DNA of 64,000 nucleotides from Nostoc sp. C052 (GTDB lineage: Bacteria > Cyanobacteriota > Cyanobacteriia > Cyanobacteriales > Nostocaceae). Every line of letters starts with the position of its first letter. Position 1 is the first letter of the stretch. The stretch is from the NCBI RefSeq assembly GCF_013393905.1, contig NZ_CP040272.1, positions 2,170,001 through 2,234,000 of the forward strand, in the 5' to 3' direction. The notes below the pieces were generated by a model. The model was not told the DNA's origin. It was given only the letters and a program-made list of their open reading frames with translations, and did no database searches. Position numbers and translations under genes: made by a program. Positions 36,117-43,849 of the stretch are shown here, piece after piece.

Positions 36117-36125
36117 GTAGGAGTG

Positions 36126-36231
36126 AAGTAAGTGAGGAGTTAGGAGTTAGGAATTTTTAACTCCTAACTTTTAACTCCTAACTCCTAAGAGTTAGGAATT
36201 GTTAACTCCTAACTTTTAACTCCTAACTCTT
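36126..36231. repeat. Heptameric short tandem repeats (TAACTCC family) between convergent genes
   Basis: Repeated GTTAGGA and TAACTCC units in both orientations, for example AACTCCTAACTTTTAACTCC twice. The opposed units can pair into long hairpins and may act as a bidirectional terminator for terC and ndk. Such heptamers are typical of heterocystous cyanobacteria. Confidence 0.8.
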
Positions 36232-36233
36232 TA

Positions 36234-36683
36234 TCACTCGTGCAACCAAGGCGTTAAGTGTGGTTGCCAACTTACCAATTCTTCATCCTTAAACCATAGA
36301 GCGATTTCCTGTTGGGCGGTTTCTGGAGCATCAGAGCCGTGGATTAAGTTACGACCAATATTCAGTCCAAAATCGCCGCGAATGGTTCCCGGCTCTGCTG
36401 TTAAGGGGTTTGTCGCACCAATAATCTTTCTGGCAGATGCAATAACGCCATCACCTTCCCATACCATCGCCACTACTGGGCTAGAAGTGATAAATTCCAC
36501 TAGACCACCAAAAAAGGGACGTTCTCGGTGGACACCATAGTGTTGTTCAGCTAATTCCCGACTGACTTTCAGGAACTTTAAACCAACTAGGGTAAAACCT
36601 TTGGTTTCAAAGCGACGGATAATTTCCCCCACTAATCCCCGCTGTACTCCATCAGGCTTAATTGCTAAAAATGTACGTTCCAA
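36234..36683 (-). CDS. ndk: Nucleoside diphosphate kinase
   Basis: A 149-residue enzyme of standard length that transfers phosphate between nucleoside tri- and diphosphates. The start MERTFLAIKPDGVQRG and the active-site segment NLIHGSDA (phosphohistidine His115) are intact. The start codon is TTG at 36683; it is supported by AGGAG seven bases upstream and by the match of the N terminus to the family, so no ATG start is needed. It is convergent with terC and appears to be a single gene. Confidence 0.97.
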   Translation of the reverse strand: MERTFLAIKPDGVQRGLVGEIIRRFETKGFTLVGLKFLKVSRELAEQHYGVHRERPFFGGLVEFITSSPVVAMVWEGDGVIASARKIIGATNPLTAEPGTIRGDFGLNIGRNLIHGSDAPETAQQEIALWFKDEELVSWQPHLTPWLHE

Positions 36684-36737
36684 AGCTATCTCCTAAAACT
36701 TAATAAAGTTTTTATCTAGTCAATTGTCCTTTGTCTT

Positions 36738-36865
36738 ACCCTACGGGTAGCCCTTCTCTACGAGAGGCTGCGCCAACGGATTCAGCAGTCGCTCATGGGG
36801 AAACCCCCTTGGCGCTAGCCTCTCCCTTTGCGAGAAGACCGCGCTGCTTCACCGCCGGCACGTCT
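36738..36865. repeat. GC-rich dispersed cyanobacterial repeat
   Basis: It contains TCTCTACGAGAGGCTGCGCC and the opposed CTAGCCTCTCCCTTTGCGAG. The sequence resembles GC-rich elements seen between many Nostoc genes. An open frame crosses it, but the peptide is repeat-derived and not a credible protein. Confidence 0.6.
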
Positions 36866-36929
36866 ATGTCATTTGTTCTTTATCTTCTGTCGTTGAGTCC
36901 AATAGTTTTCCACTAATGACCAATGACCA

Positions 36930-37112
36930 AATGGCACTAAGAAAAGCCGAAAGGCTTGTGTCAACCTCGTTCCCAGTCTGAAGATTGGGAATGTATTCCT
37001 AGAGGCTCTGCCTCTGGTCAGTCCACTGGAGGCGGAGCCTCCCAAAATCAGTTCCCAGCCTGGAGGCTGGGAACCAGTCAGTCCAAGGGCTGTGTCTTAA
37101 CTTAGTGCCATT
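36930..37112. repeat. Full MITE-like repeat with 12-bp perfect terminal inverted repeats, inside heptamer arrays
   Basis: The ends are AATGGCACTAAG (36930-36941) and CTTAGTGCCATT (37101-37112), exact reverse complements. Two internal hairpins are TTCCCAGTCT with AGATTGGGAA and TTCCCAGCCT with AGGCTGGGAA. Both flanks are CTAATGAC/CCAATGAC heptamers, so the element appears to have landed in a tandem array. Confidence 0.88.
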
Positions 37113-37163
37113 CGACTAATGACTAATGACCAATGACCAATGACTAATGACCAATGACTCTTG
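37113..37163. repeat. CTAATGAC/CCAATGAC heptameric tandem repeat
   Basis: About seven head-to-tail units of the type CTAATGA and CCAATGA. The same units resume on the other side of the MITE-like element at 36911-36930. They have no spacers and no leader, so this is not a CRISPR array. Confidence 0.8.
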
Positions 37164-37267
37164 ACCAATCAGAGTTTATCTCAGAAATTATCTTTAGGTG
37201 CATATACGTTCCCAGATGAATGCGCTAAATTGTTAACTCGTGGGTGAAAAACAGAGGTTAGGAAGAA

Positions 37268-39286
37268 ATGGGTGTTGAGTCAACTGCTACATCTGACGAA
37301 GTGGTACTACCTGCCAATGGACAGAAATTTGAAGTGAAAAATCATAAGCACAAAAAACTGTTACCACCTAGTCCTACTACTACAGGAGATTTACCTCGCT
37401 CCTGGAAAATTGAGGATAGCGAAGCCTTGTACCGCATTGAAGGATGGGGACAACCTTATTTTTCCATTAGCGCTGCTGGACACGTTACCGTAGCACCCAA
37501 GGGCGATCGCGGGGGATCTCTTGACTTGTTTGAATTGGTCAACGCCATGAAACAGCGCAACTTGGGACTTCCCATGTTGATTCGCTTTTCTGATATTTTG
37601 GAAGACCGAATTGAGCGCTTGAACGCTTGTTTTGCCAAAGCGATCGCCCGCTACAACTACCCTGGTGTCTACCGTGGCGTGTTTCCCGTCAAGTGCAATC
37701 AAGAGCGGCATTTGATTGAGGATTTAGTCAGATTTGGCAAACCCCATCAATTTGGTTTAGAAGCCGGTTCCAAGCCAGAATTAATGATTGCTCTAGCTGT
37801 GTTGGATACACCAGGAGCATTGCTCGTTTGCAACGGCTACAAAGACCGAGAATACATCGAAACGGCAATGTTAGCCCAAAGACTAGGGCAAACACCAATC
37901 ATCGTCTTAGAACAGATTGAAGAGGTTGATTTGGTAATTGATGCCAATCGCCAGTTAGGTATTAAGCCGATTTTAGGGGTTCGTGCTAAACTCAGTACCC
38001 AAGGCATGGGACGTTGGGGAGCCTCTAGTGGCGATCGCGCTAAATTTGGTTTGACAATGCCTGAAGTTATTGAGGCTGTTGACAAGTTACGAGAAGCTAA
38101 CCTGCTCGATTCTTTGCAGTTGATGCACTTCCATATCGGCTCACAAATCTCTGCTATCAATGTGATTAAAGATGCCATCCAAGAAGCCAGCCGCATTTAT
38201 GTGGAATTGTCCATGCTGGGGGCGGATATGAAATATCTTGATGTTGGTGGTGGCTTGGGCGTAGATTACGATGGCTCCCAAACCAACTTCTATGCATCGA
38301 AAAATTACAACATGCAGAACTATGCCAATGACATCGTGGCAGAGTTAAAAGATACCTGTGCCGAACGGCAAATTCCCGTACCAACACTCATTAGTGAAAG
38401 TGGACGAGCGATCGCTTCCCATCAGTCGGTGCTAATTTTTGATGTTCTTAGTACTAGTGATGTCCCCCTCGACCCACCAGAACCTCCGCAAGAGGGAGAA
38501 TCCCCAATTATTAATTATCTTTGGGAAAGCTACCAATCCATCAACCAAGAGAATTACCAAGAGTTGTACCACGACGCTGCACAATTCAAAGAAGAAGCTA
38601 TTAGCCGCTTCAACTTAGGAATTTTACGCCTCAGAGAACGAGCCAAGGCCGAGCGCCTCTACTGGGCTTGTTGTCAAAAAATTCTTACCATCACTAGACA
38701 GCAAGAATACGTACCCGATGAACTGGAAGACCTAGAAAAAATCATGGCTTCCATCTACTACGTTAATATGTCAGTGTTTCAATCAGCACCAGATTGCTGG
38801 GCGATCGACCAACTATTCCCGATCATGCCAATCCACCGCTTAGATGAAGAACCAATCCGGCGGGGAATTTTGGCAGACCTCACCTGCGACAGTGATGGTA
38901 AAATCGACCGCTTTATTGACCTGCGCGATGTCAAATCGGTTTTAGAATTGCACACCCACAAGCCTGGAGAACCATATTATCTGGGGATGTTCTTGAATGG
39001 AGCTTACCAAGAAATCATGGGCAATTTGCACAACCTGTTTGGCGACACCAACGCTGTTCACATCCAATTAACGCCCAAAGGCTATCAGATTGAACACATT
39101 GTCAAAGGTGACACCATGAGTGAAGTTGTCAGCTATGTACAGTATGACTCCGAAGATATGGTAGAAAACATTCGCCAGCGTTGTGAGAAAGCATTAGAAG
39201 AAAAACGCATCACCCTAGCAGAATCTCAGCGACTACTGCAAACATACGAGCAGAGTCTTAGGAGATATACGTACTTAAATAGTTAG
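37268..39286 (+). CDS. speA: Biosynthetic arginine decarboxylase
   Basis: A 672-residue PLP enzyme that converts arginine to agmatine, the first step of putrescine and spermidine synthesis. The PLP lysine lies in FPVKCNQERHL (Lys142), and the mid-protein segments GLEAGSKPEL, HFHIGSQIS and DVGGGLGVDYDGS are typical of the SpeA fold-III group. Length fits the family. The start ATG 37268 has AGGAAG close upstream. It appears to be a single gene, ended by heptameric repeats. Confidence 0.96.
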   Translation: MGVESTATSDEVVLPANGQKFEVKNHKHKKLLPPSPTTTGDLPRSWKIEDSEALYRIEGWGQPYFSISAAGHVTVAPKGDRGGSLDLFELVNAMKQRNLGLPMLIRFSDILEDRIERLNACFAKAIARYNYPGVYRGVFPVKCNQERHLIEDLVRFGKPHQFGLEAGSKPELMIALAVLDTPGALLVCNGYKDREYIETAMLAQRLGQTPIIVLEQIEEVDLVIDANRQLGIKPILGVRAKLSTQGMGRWGASSGDRAKFGLTMPEVIEAVDKLREANLLDSLQLMHFHIGSQISAINVIKDAIQEASRIYVELSMLGADMKYLDVGGGLGVDYDGSQTNFYASKNYNMQNYANDIVAELKDTCAERQIPVPTLISESGRAIASHQSVLIFDVLSTSDVPLDPPEPPQEGESPIINYLWESYQSINQENYQELYHDAAQFKEEAISRFNLGILRLRERAKAERLYWACCQKILTITRQQEYVPDELEDLEKIMASIYYVNMSVFQSAPDCWAIDQLFPIMPIHRLDEEPIRRGILADLTCDSDGKIDRFIDLRDVKSVLELHTHKPGEPYYLGMFLNGAYQEIMGNLHNLFGDTNAVHIQLTPKGYQIEHIVKGDTMSEVVSYVQYDSEDMVENIRQRCEKALEEKRITLAESQRLLQTYEQSLRRYTYLNS

Positions 39287-39377
39287 GAGTTAGGAGTGAA
39301 GAGTTAGGAATAAAGTTAAGAGTTAGAAGTGAAGAGTGAAACACAAAATAATAACTCCTAACTCCTAACTCCTAACT
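39283..39377. repeat. TTAGGAG/TAACTCC heptameric tandem repeats after speA
   Basis: Direct GTTAGGAGTTAGGAGTGAAG units on the left face ACTCCTAACTCCTAACTCCT on the right, which would fold into a long hairpin between the convergent genes speA and the nucleotidyltransferase gene. Confidence 0.78.
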
Positions 39378-40547
39378 TTAATTTACATTTGTCCCCAACA
39401 ATTCCTCTATTGCTTGTCGCTCAAGAGGAGTATGTGATGGTACTGTTTGACGGGCATCGGTAATCAGCCAGTCTAAAGCAGCGGCTTGAACATCGATCGC
39501 AGCGCCAGTTTTATCTACGCAATAACGTCCAAATACTAGCTTATCGACTAACCGGACTCCGGGGCCTAGTCGCGACCATTCAAAAATCACGCTGTTTTCT
39601 ACTGTTGCGCCACTACATATCCAACAATTGGGGCCAATCATCGCTGGCCCGACAATTTTAGCTCCGTCTTCGATTCTTGTCATACCGCCAATGTAAACGG
39701 GGCCGGTGATATCTACTTTGTCCCAATTTACGGCGACATTTAAGCCAGTGTAGATGCCAGGGGCGACTTCATGACCGGGGATTTGCACATTTTTGATTTC
39801 ACCCAGCAGCACACCGCGAATCGCCCGCCAATAGTCTGGGACTTTACCAATATCTACCCATTCAAAGTCCATAGGTATGGCGTAGAAGGGTGCTTTGATG
39901 TCTACCAAATTGGGAAACAATTGGCTACCAATGTCATATTCGACACCAGAGGGTATATAGTTAAAAACTTCTGGCTCAAAGATATAAATACCTGTGTTGA
40001 TGTTGGTGCTAAGGGCTTCTTCAGTTGAAGGTTTTTCTTGGAAAGCTTTGACCCGGCCTTCTTCGTCAGTTACAACCACACCATAGCTAGAAACTTCTTC
40101 TTTGGGGACAGATTTCGTGATAATAGTAGCGATCGCACCTTTTTCTTTATGCCATTTAACAGCCGCAGTTAAATCCAAATCAATCAAAGCATCACCGCAC
40201 AATACCACAAAGGTATCATCAAAAAAGGGTGAGAAATCTTGGATGCGTCGCATCCCTCCAGCTGAACCTATGGCTTCGCCCACTAGTTTACCGTCGTCAT
40301 CAATTTTCCCTTCAAAGGAATAGGCAATCTGCACGCCAAACCGCTGACCGTCACGGAAATAGTTTTCAATTTCCTCAGCCAAATGACTAACATTGACCAA
40401 AATCTGGTCAAATCCATGATGGCGTAACAGTTCCAGCAAGAACTCCATCACTGGCTTTTGCAGGATGGGCATCATCGGTTTGGGCATAGTGTACGTAATC
40501 GGACGCACGCGAGTACCCTTGCCAGCTGCCAGAATCATCGCTTTCAT
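39378..40547 (-). CDS. Mannose-1-phosphate guanylyltransferase-like sugar nucleotidyltransferase
   Basis: A 389-residue protein with an N-terminal nucleotidyltransferase domain starting MKAMILAAGKGTRVRP and PKPMMPILQKPVMEF. A C-terminal left-handed beta-helix of hexapeptide repeats follows (about 255-350, GGMTRIEDGAKIVGPAMIGP). The family joins NTP to sugar-1-phosphates, giving GDP-mannose or dTDP/UDP-sugars for polysaccharide synthesis. The architecture matches the cyanobacterial NDP-sugar synthase annotated as mannose-1-phosphate guanylyltransferase. The exact sugar and nucleotide cannot be read from the sequence. It is convergent with speA. Confidence 0.88.
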   Translation of the reverse strand: MKAMILAAGKGTRVRPITYTMPKPMMPILQKPVMEFLLELLRHHGFDQILVNVSHLAEEIENYFRDGQRFGVQIAYSFEGKIDDDGKLVGEAIGSAGGMRRIQDFSPFFDDTFVVLCGDALIDLDLTAAVKWHKEKGAIATIITKSVPKEEVSSYGVVVTDEEGRVKAFQEKPSTEEALSTNINTGIYIFEPEVFNYIPSGVEYDIGSQLFPNLVDIKAPFYAIPMDFEWVDIGKVPDYWRAIRGVLLGEIKNVQIPGHEVAPGIYTGLNVAVNWDKVDITGPVYIGGMTRIEDGAKIVGPAMIGPNCWICSGATVENSVIFEWSRLGPGVRLVDKLVFGRYCVDKTGAAIDVQAAALDWLITDARQTVPSHTPLERQAIEELLGTNVN

Positions 40548-40787
40548 AAAAATTTATTCCTCAACCACAAGCCAGTTTACTTTCATCGAGTGATACTTAA
40601 TCATCAGTTTTTATTTCTGCTCTAAGTCATCCCTCAAAACAGGGATAACAGTAATTTAGTGGTTATTGCAACCATCGTTATACTTAGATGACAAGCGATC
40701 GCTTATCCTTTCAATTTACTCGGATTTTGGGGCTGAATCAAAAATCTGTAAATTATCTGTAGGGATATAGGGCTACTTTTAGCTTTC

Positions 40788-41597
40788 TTAGTTCATTGGG
40801 TGTTCAAGGGGTTTAAGTAAGCGAATTTTAATCTCATGGTAAAACTCCTCTTGAAATAGCTCTACTTTCGATTGAGCCGAGAGTAGTAGTAGTGCCCAAA
40901 AAACACCAACTAGTTGACTTTGTTTAGACTCATGTCCAGACCCATTTTGGTTGAGAAGCTTTGTCTGAGTCCACAATTCTACAAGTTGTTCTAAATTCAA
41001 CCAATTTTGTTCTAAACTTAGGTCTCTTGCTGACAGTCTCAACACCTGCTCTAGCTCTCCAGCGACTTCTGTCAGATTTTCCTGGTGAGCTAACTCCAGC
41101 GCCTCCCGCATACTTTGGACGCTAGGCTGACGCCTGGGACGGATAGGTTTACTGACTTTTTCTACCAGTTTCAGTTGGTTAGCCATGATCTGCAATTGCT
41201 CAATTAACTCTTGCAGAGTCACCCGACGCTTTGGTGGCGGCATTGCCGCTGGACGACGACGCAATTGCCGTTCTAATGGCAGACGATGACCTTGATGTGA
41301 TACACCGTCTTCACCTTCCAATAGGGCATCATCTTCTACACCATCTTGTGCATCTCCTATAGTTGACAATTGCATCAAGGTGTTGGCTTTGAATAATACC
41401 AGCATTGACGCTGATAAAAAAGCCTGTCCAGATTGAGACAAGTCCGCTTCGTAGCCTCTTGTTATTGCCCCCGGTGCCATCAGTTCTAAGTAACGGTCAA
41501 TCACCTCAATCACTTGGACATCCCAAGGATCAATTTCCCCCTGCTCGGCTTGGTAAATCAAGAATGTGATTGTTTCTAATAGCTCGGAAGCTTCCAT
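40788..41597 (-). CDS. scpA: Segregation and condensation protein A
   Basis: A 269-residue kleisin of normal length that bridges SMC heads and works with ScpB in chromosome condensation. The N terminus (LLETITFLIYQAEQGEIDPW, then VQVIEVIDRYLEL) and the C-terminal winged-helix region (SKVELFQEEFYHEIKIRL) match ScpA. The middle (about 95-130) is a basic, arginine-rich linker as in other cyanobacteria. It is separated from the nucleotidyltransferase gene by about 190 bases downstream and shows no operon partner. Confidence 0.92.
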   Translation of the reverse strand: MEASELLETITFLIYQAEQGEIDPWDVQVIEVIDRYLELMAPGAITRGYEADLSQSGQAFLSASMLVLFKANTLMQLSTIGDAQDGVEDDALLEGEDGVSHQGHRLPLERQLRRRPAAMPPPKRRVTLQELIEQLQIMANQLKLVEKVSKPIRPRRQPSVQSMREALELAHQENLTEVAGELEQVLRLSARDLSLEQNWLNLEQLVELWTQTKLLNQNGSGHESKQSQLVGVFWALLLLSAQSKVELFQEEFYHEIKIRLLKPLEHPMN

Positions 41598-41932
41598 TAA
41601 CGGGTTCTAAGTTAATTAATGACAGGAATTGCCTGGTGGCAGTATCCTCTAAAATTTATAATCAATCACCATTGTGAATTGTGAGATCGGATTGTGCAAC
41701 TCTTGATTTCCGCAAGCCGCACACTCGTGACTTCCAGTCAATAAAAAAACATCCCAAATTTTCTTGTGGGGTGAGCAACATGAGCTACCTAAATCTGGGA
41801 CAGATGGCAGCTTGGGTTAAGCAAATTTATCTGTTAAGGCAGGCAGGGGGAGCAGGGGAGGCAGGGGAAGCAGGGGGAGAGAAAAAAGCTTAACTGAACT
41901 GTATTGGGACAGGTGGAGACAATACTGTTCGG

Positions 41933-42117
41933 AATGGCATTAAGTTAAGACACAGACCTTGGACTGACCAGAGGCAGCAGCCCTCTGGGAATAGACATCT
42001 CCAGAAATTAAATATGCATTATCCAGAATCCTTGTAGAGACGTAGCACTACTACGTCAAAACAATTCATTTTCACCAGATGTCTAATACATTTCCAGTTT
42101 TCAGACTGGGAACGAGG
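41933..42117. repeat. Degenerate MITE-like repeat copy interrupted by a 92-bp insertion
   Basis: It begins AATGGCATTAAG, one base off the terminal repeat of the 36.9-kb copy, continues with TTAAGACACAGACCTTGGAC and CAGAGGCAGCAGCCCTCTGG, and resumes after the insertion with CAGACTGGGAACGAGG. The right terminal repeat and one internal hairpin are missing. Confidence 0.75.
41993..42084. mobile_element. 92-bp MITE-like insertion with 8-bp inverted ends and AAT target duplication
   Basis: The ends are AGACATCT (41993-42000) and AGATGTCT (42077-42084). AAT directly precedes and follows it (41990-41992 and 42085-42087). Intact copies of the host repeat read GGGAATACATT at this point with a single AAT. 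The interior has the hairpin GACGTAGCACTACTACGTC. Confidence 0.75.
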
Positions 42118-42129
42118 GGTTAAGACAAG

Positions 42130-42382
42130 AGACTTCTTGCATAAGTCGGGTAAAGGGTAAGGGTTAAAGGGAAAAGGGATAGAATTTTCCTTTCCCCTTT
42201 CCCGACAAGAGTGCAAAAGGCACTTTTGCAAGAGGTCTAAGAGACGCGATGAATAGCCGTCTTTACAACGATCAATCTTGACGGCGATTTATCGGATCTT
42301 TGCGATCTATTATTTTCAATAAAATTGGGAAAGGGAAAGGGGATGAAGTTTTTCCCCTTTCCGCATCTTCTGCAAGAAGTCT
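42130..42382. repeat. 253-bp segment bounded by 12-bp perfect inverted repeats, with a third internal copy
   Basis: AGACTTCTTGCA (42130-42141) is the exact reverse complement of TGCAAGAAGTCT (42371-42382). A near copy, TGCAAGAGGTCT, lies at 42227-42238, so the segment may be a 109-bp element with a second end added. Inside are purine/pyrimidine tracts that pair (GGGAAAAGGG with CCCTTTCCC). Confidence 0.65.
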
Positions 42383-42383
42383 A

Positions 42384-42905
42384 TTAATTTTTGACTATGG
42401 AAAACAATGCCTGGACATCAGCCAAGGGTAAGTGCCAGAGTAATTCTGGTTGCCAAGTATCTGGGTCAAAGTGGGAGTGACAACCGCGTTGGTATGCTTG
42501 CCAAAGTTTTTCCGAGGTAAATTGTTGTCGATAATTTCGGTTTTTATGAATAACTCGCAACAGTCCTAGCCCTAGCATCAAGTTAGTTATGCTAAATTTG
42601 GTTCCTAATAAAAATGCCTGTACTTCTGCTTCACCAATGAAGTCTGTGTCATAGCCTGTAAGGACGTGAACCCCATCATGGAGTTGTTTACGGCGGCTAC
42701 CTGTAGTAAAGGGTTTTAAATTGTGTGCAGTGAGGAAGTCTGCCCAAGTTCTGCCAAAAGTGCCAGTAGAGAGGAAACGCAATTTCTCTATTTCTACAAT
42801 TTGGGGAACATCTCGCCCCTGTGCTTTAGCGATGCGATCGAGTATATCTAAAACTTGTTGCAGACGAGGAGCGGGATTTGGGGAAGCAGTCAGTGGTTGC
42901 ATCAT
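42384..42905 (-). CDS. Coq4-family protein
   Basis: A 173-residue protein that carries the Coq4 metal-site pattern HDGVHVLTGYDTDFIGE (about 97-113; HDxxH plus a glutamate eleven residues later). Coq4 takes part in ubiquinone synthesis in mitochondria, where it binds zinc or another metal. Cyanobacteria make plastoquinone, so the role here is unknown and could involve quinone handling or another carboxyl-bearing ring. It begins with two methionines at 42905 and 42902. It is not in a clear operon; the next minus-strand gene upstream starts at 43490 after a 72-base gap. Confidence 0.82.
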   Translation of the reverse strand: MMQPLTASPNPAPRLQQVLDILDRIAKAQGRDVPQIVEIEKLRFLSTGTFGRTWADFLTAHNLKPFTTGSRRKQLHDGVHVLTGYDTDFIGEAEVQAFLLGTKFSITNLMLGLGLLRVIHKNRNYRQQFTSEKLWQAYQRGCHSHFDPDTWQPELLWHLPLADVQALFSIVKN

Positions 42906-42977
42906 AATCTATTGTGGGATGAGATGGGCAACACTGCCCATCTCGGACTTATTAAATACTTCTTCAAAGATTGGGTA

Positions 42978-43490
42978 TTATCCAGGATTTCTTTGTTGAC
43001 GATTTTGACGGAGTTGCTGTATTTTTTGCAGTTGTTCGGGGGTGAAGACTGCTTGAATTTGTTGTTTTTCAGACTCGCGGATTTGTTTGATTTGGTTTTT
43101 CTGTATTTCACTCAGATTTAAGTCAGCAAAATCACCTTTTTTGCGACCATGATGCTGTCCTGGTTGCCGTTGACCTTGACCTGTTTGCCCTTGAGCTTTA
43201 CGTGCTTCCCACTCAGCCCGACGTGCTTGTTTCGCTGCCTCTAATTTTGCTTTTTGTTCTGGGGTGAAAACTGCTTCAATTTTGGTGCGGCTATCACGGC
43301 GAATTGTCTGAATTTGGGTTTTTTGGGCATCTGTTAGACCTAAGTCTTTCCAAGGGCCTCTTTCTTTTTGGGGAGTTTGTGCAAGTAAGATGGTTGAAGG
43401 AGAGGCTGTTTGGGCGTGAACAGCAAAGGAGGTTGCAGTTAAAGTTAAGGCGATCGCTCCAGCAACTAGCGATAATACTTTGAGTTTCAT
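42978..43490 (-). CDS. Spy/CpxP-like LTxxQ-motif periplasmic protein
   Basis: A 170-residue protein with a signal peptide (about 1-26, ending in FAVHAQ). Two helical repeats follow: LGLTDAQKTQIQTIRRDSRT and LNLSEIQKNQIKQIRESEKQ, each leading to a VFTPEQ block. Repeated LTxxQ motifs mark the Spy/CpxP group of envelope-stress chaperones or sensors. The linker between repeats is rich in Gly, Gln and Arg. The gene is divergent from a NarL-type histidine kinase and regulator (43850-45777), so regulation by that pair is possible; this is inference from position only. Confidence 0.82.
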   Translation of the reverse strand: MKLKVLSLVAGAIALTLTATSFAVHAQTASPSTILLAQTPQKERGPWKDLGLTDAQKTQIQTIRRDSRTKIEAVFTPEQKAKLEAAKQARRAEWEARKAQGQTGQGQRQPGQHHGRKKGDFADLNLSEIQKNQIKQIRESEKQQIQAVFTPEQLQKIQQLRQNRQQRNPG

Positions 43491-43849
43491 TACTTATCTC
43501 GTGGGTTTTTCCTGGTTGGATGCCACTATCATAAGAACTTATCTTTAGTAGTTACATGAGGAGAAAGTCATGGTTATACCCATGACTTTAGTCATGATTG
43601 AATTTTGACAAATATGATTGACAATAAATAGTTAGGAGTGGCGAGTGGTAAGTTAAGAGTTTGGAATGATTTACCAAATAATTGAGGATTATGATAAATC
43701 TTTATTTAGATGATTACGTAATATTCTGATATCCTGCATTTAGTCTTAATTACTCAGTCAGCGAAAAGTTTAAACGCCGGAAACTGCTGCTCAAATTGCA
43801 TTCAAAACTCTTAACTATTAACTCATTCATAACTGGAGTGAAGCGATTA

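Larger units (their letters stand above)
36684..37267. other. Repeat-filled gap between ndk and speA
   Basis: From left to right: a GC-rich dispersed repeat (36738-36865), CAATGAC heptamers, a full MITE-like repeat (36930-37112), and more heptamers up to about 37163. Both ndk and speA read away from it, so their promoters must lie at its edges. The speA start has AGGAAG just upstream. Confidence 0.6.
41598..42383. other. Repeat-dense gap between scpA and the Coq4-family gene
   Basis: This 786-base gap holds a purine-rich GGGGGAGCAGGGGAGGCAGG tract (41847-41882), a damaged MITE-like repeat with a nested insertion (41933-42120), and a 253-bp inverted-repeat-bounded segment (42130-42382). No credible gene was found in it. 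Confidence 0.6.

Noticed and set aside
36731..36916. A 61-codon frame between ndk and speA
   Set aside because: It is made of the GC-rich dispersed repeat and heptamers; its peptide is repeat-derived.
36905..37163. Possible CRISPR array
   Set aside because: The units are seven bases long, run head to tail without spacers, and match known heptameric repeats of heterocystous cyanobacteria.
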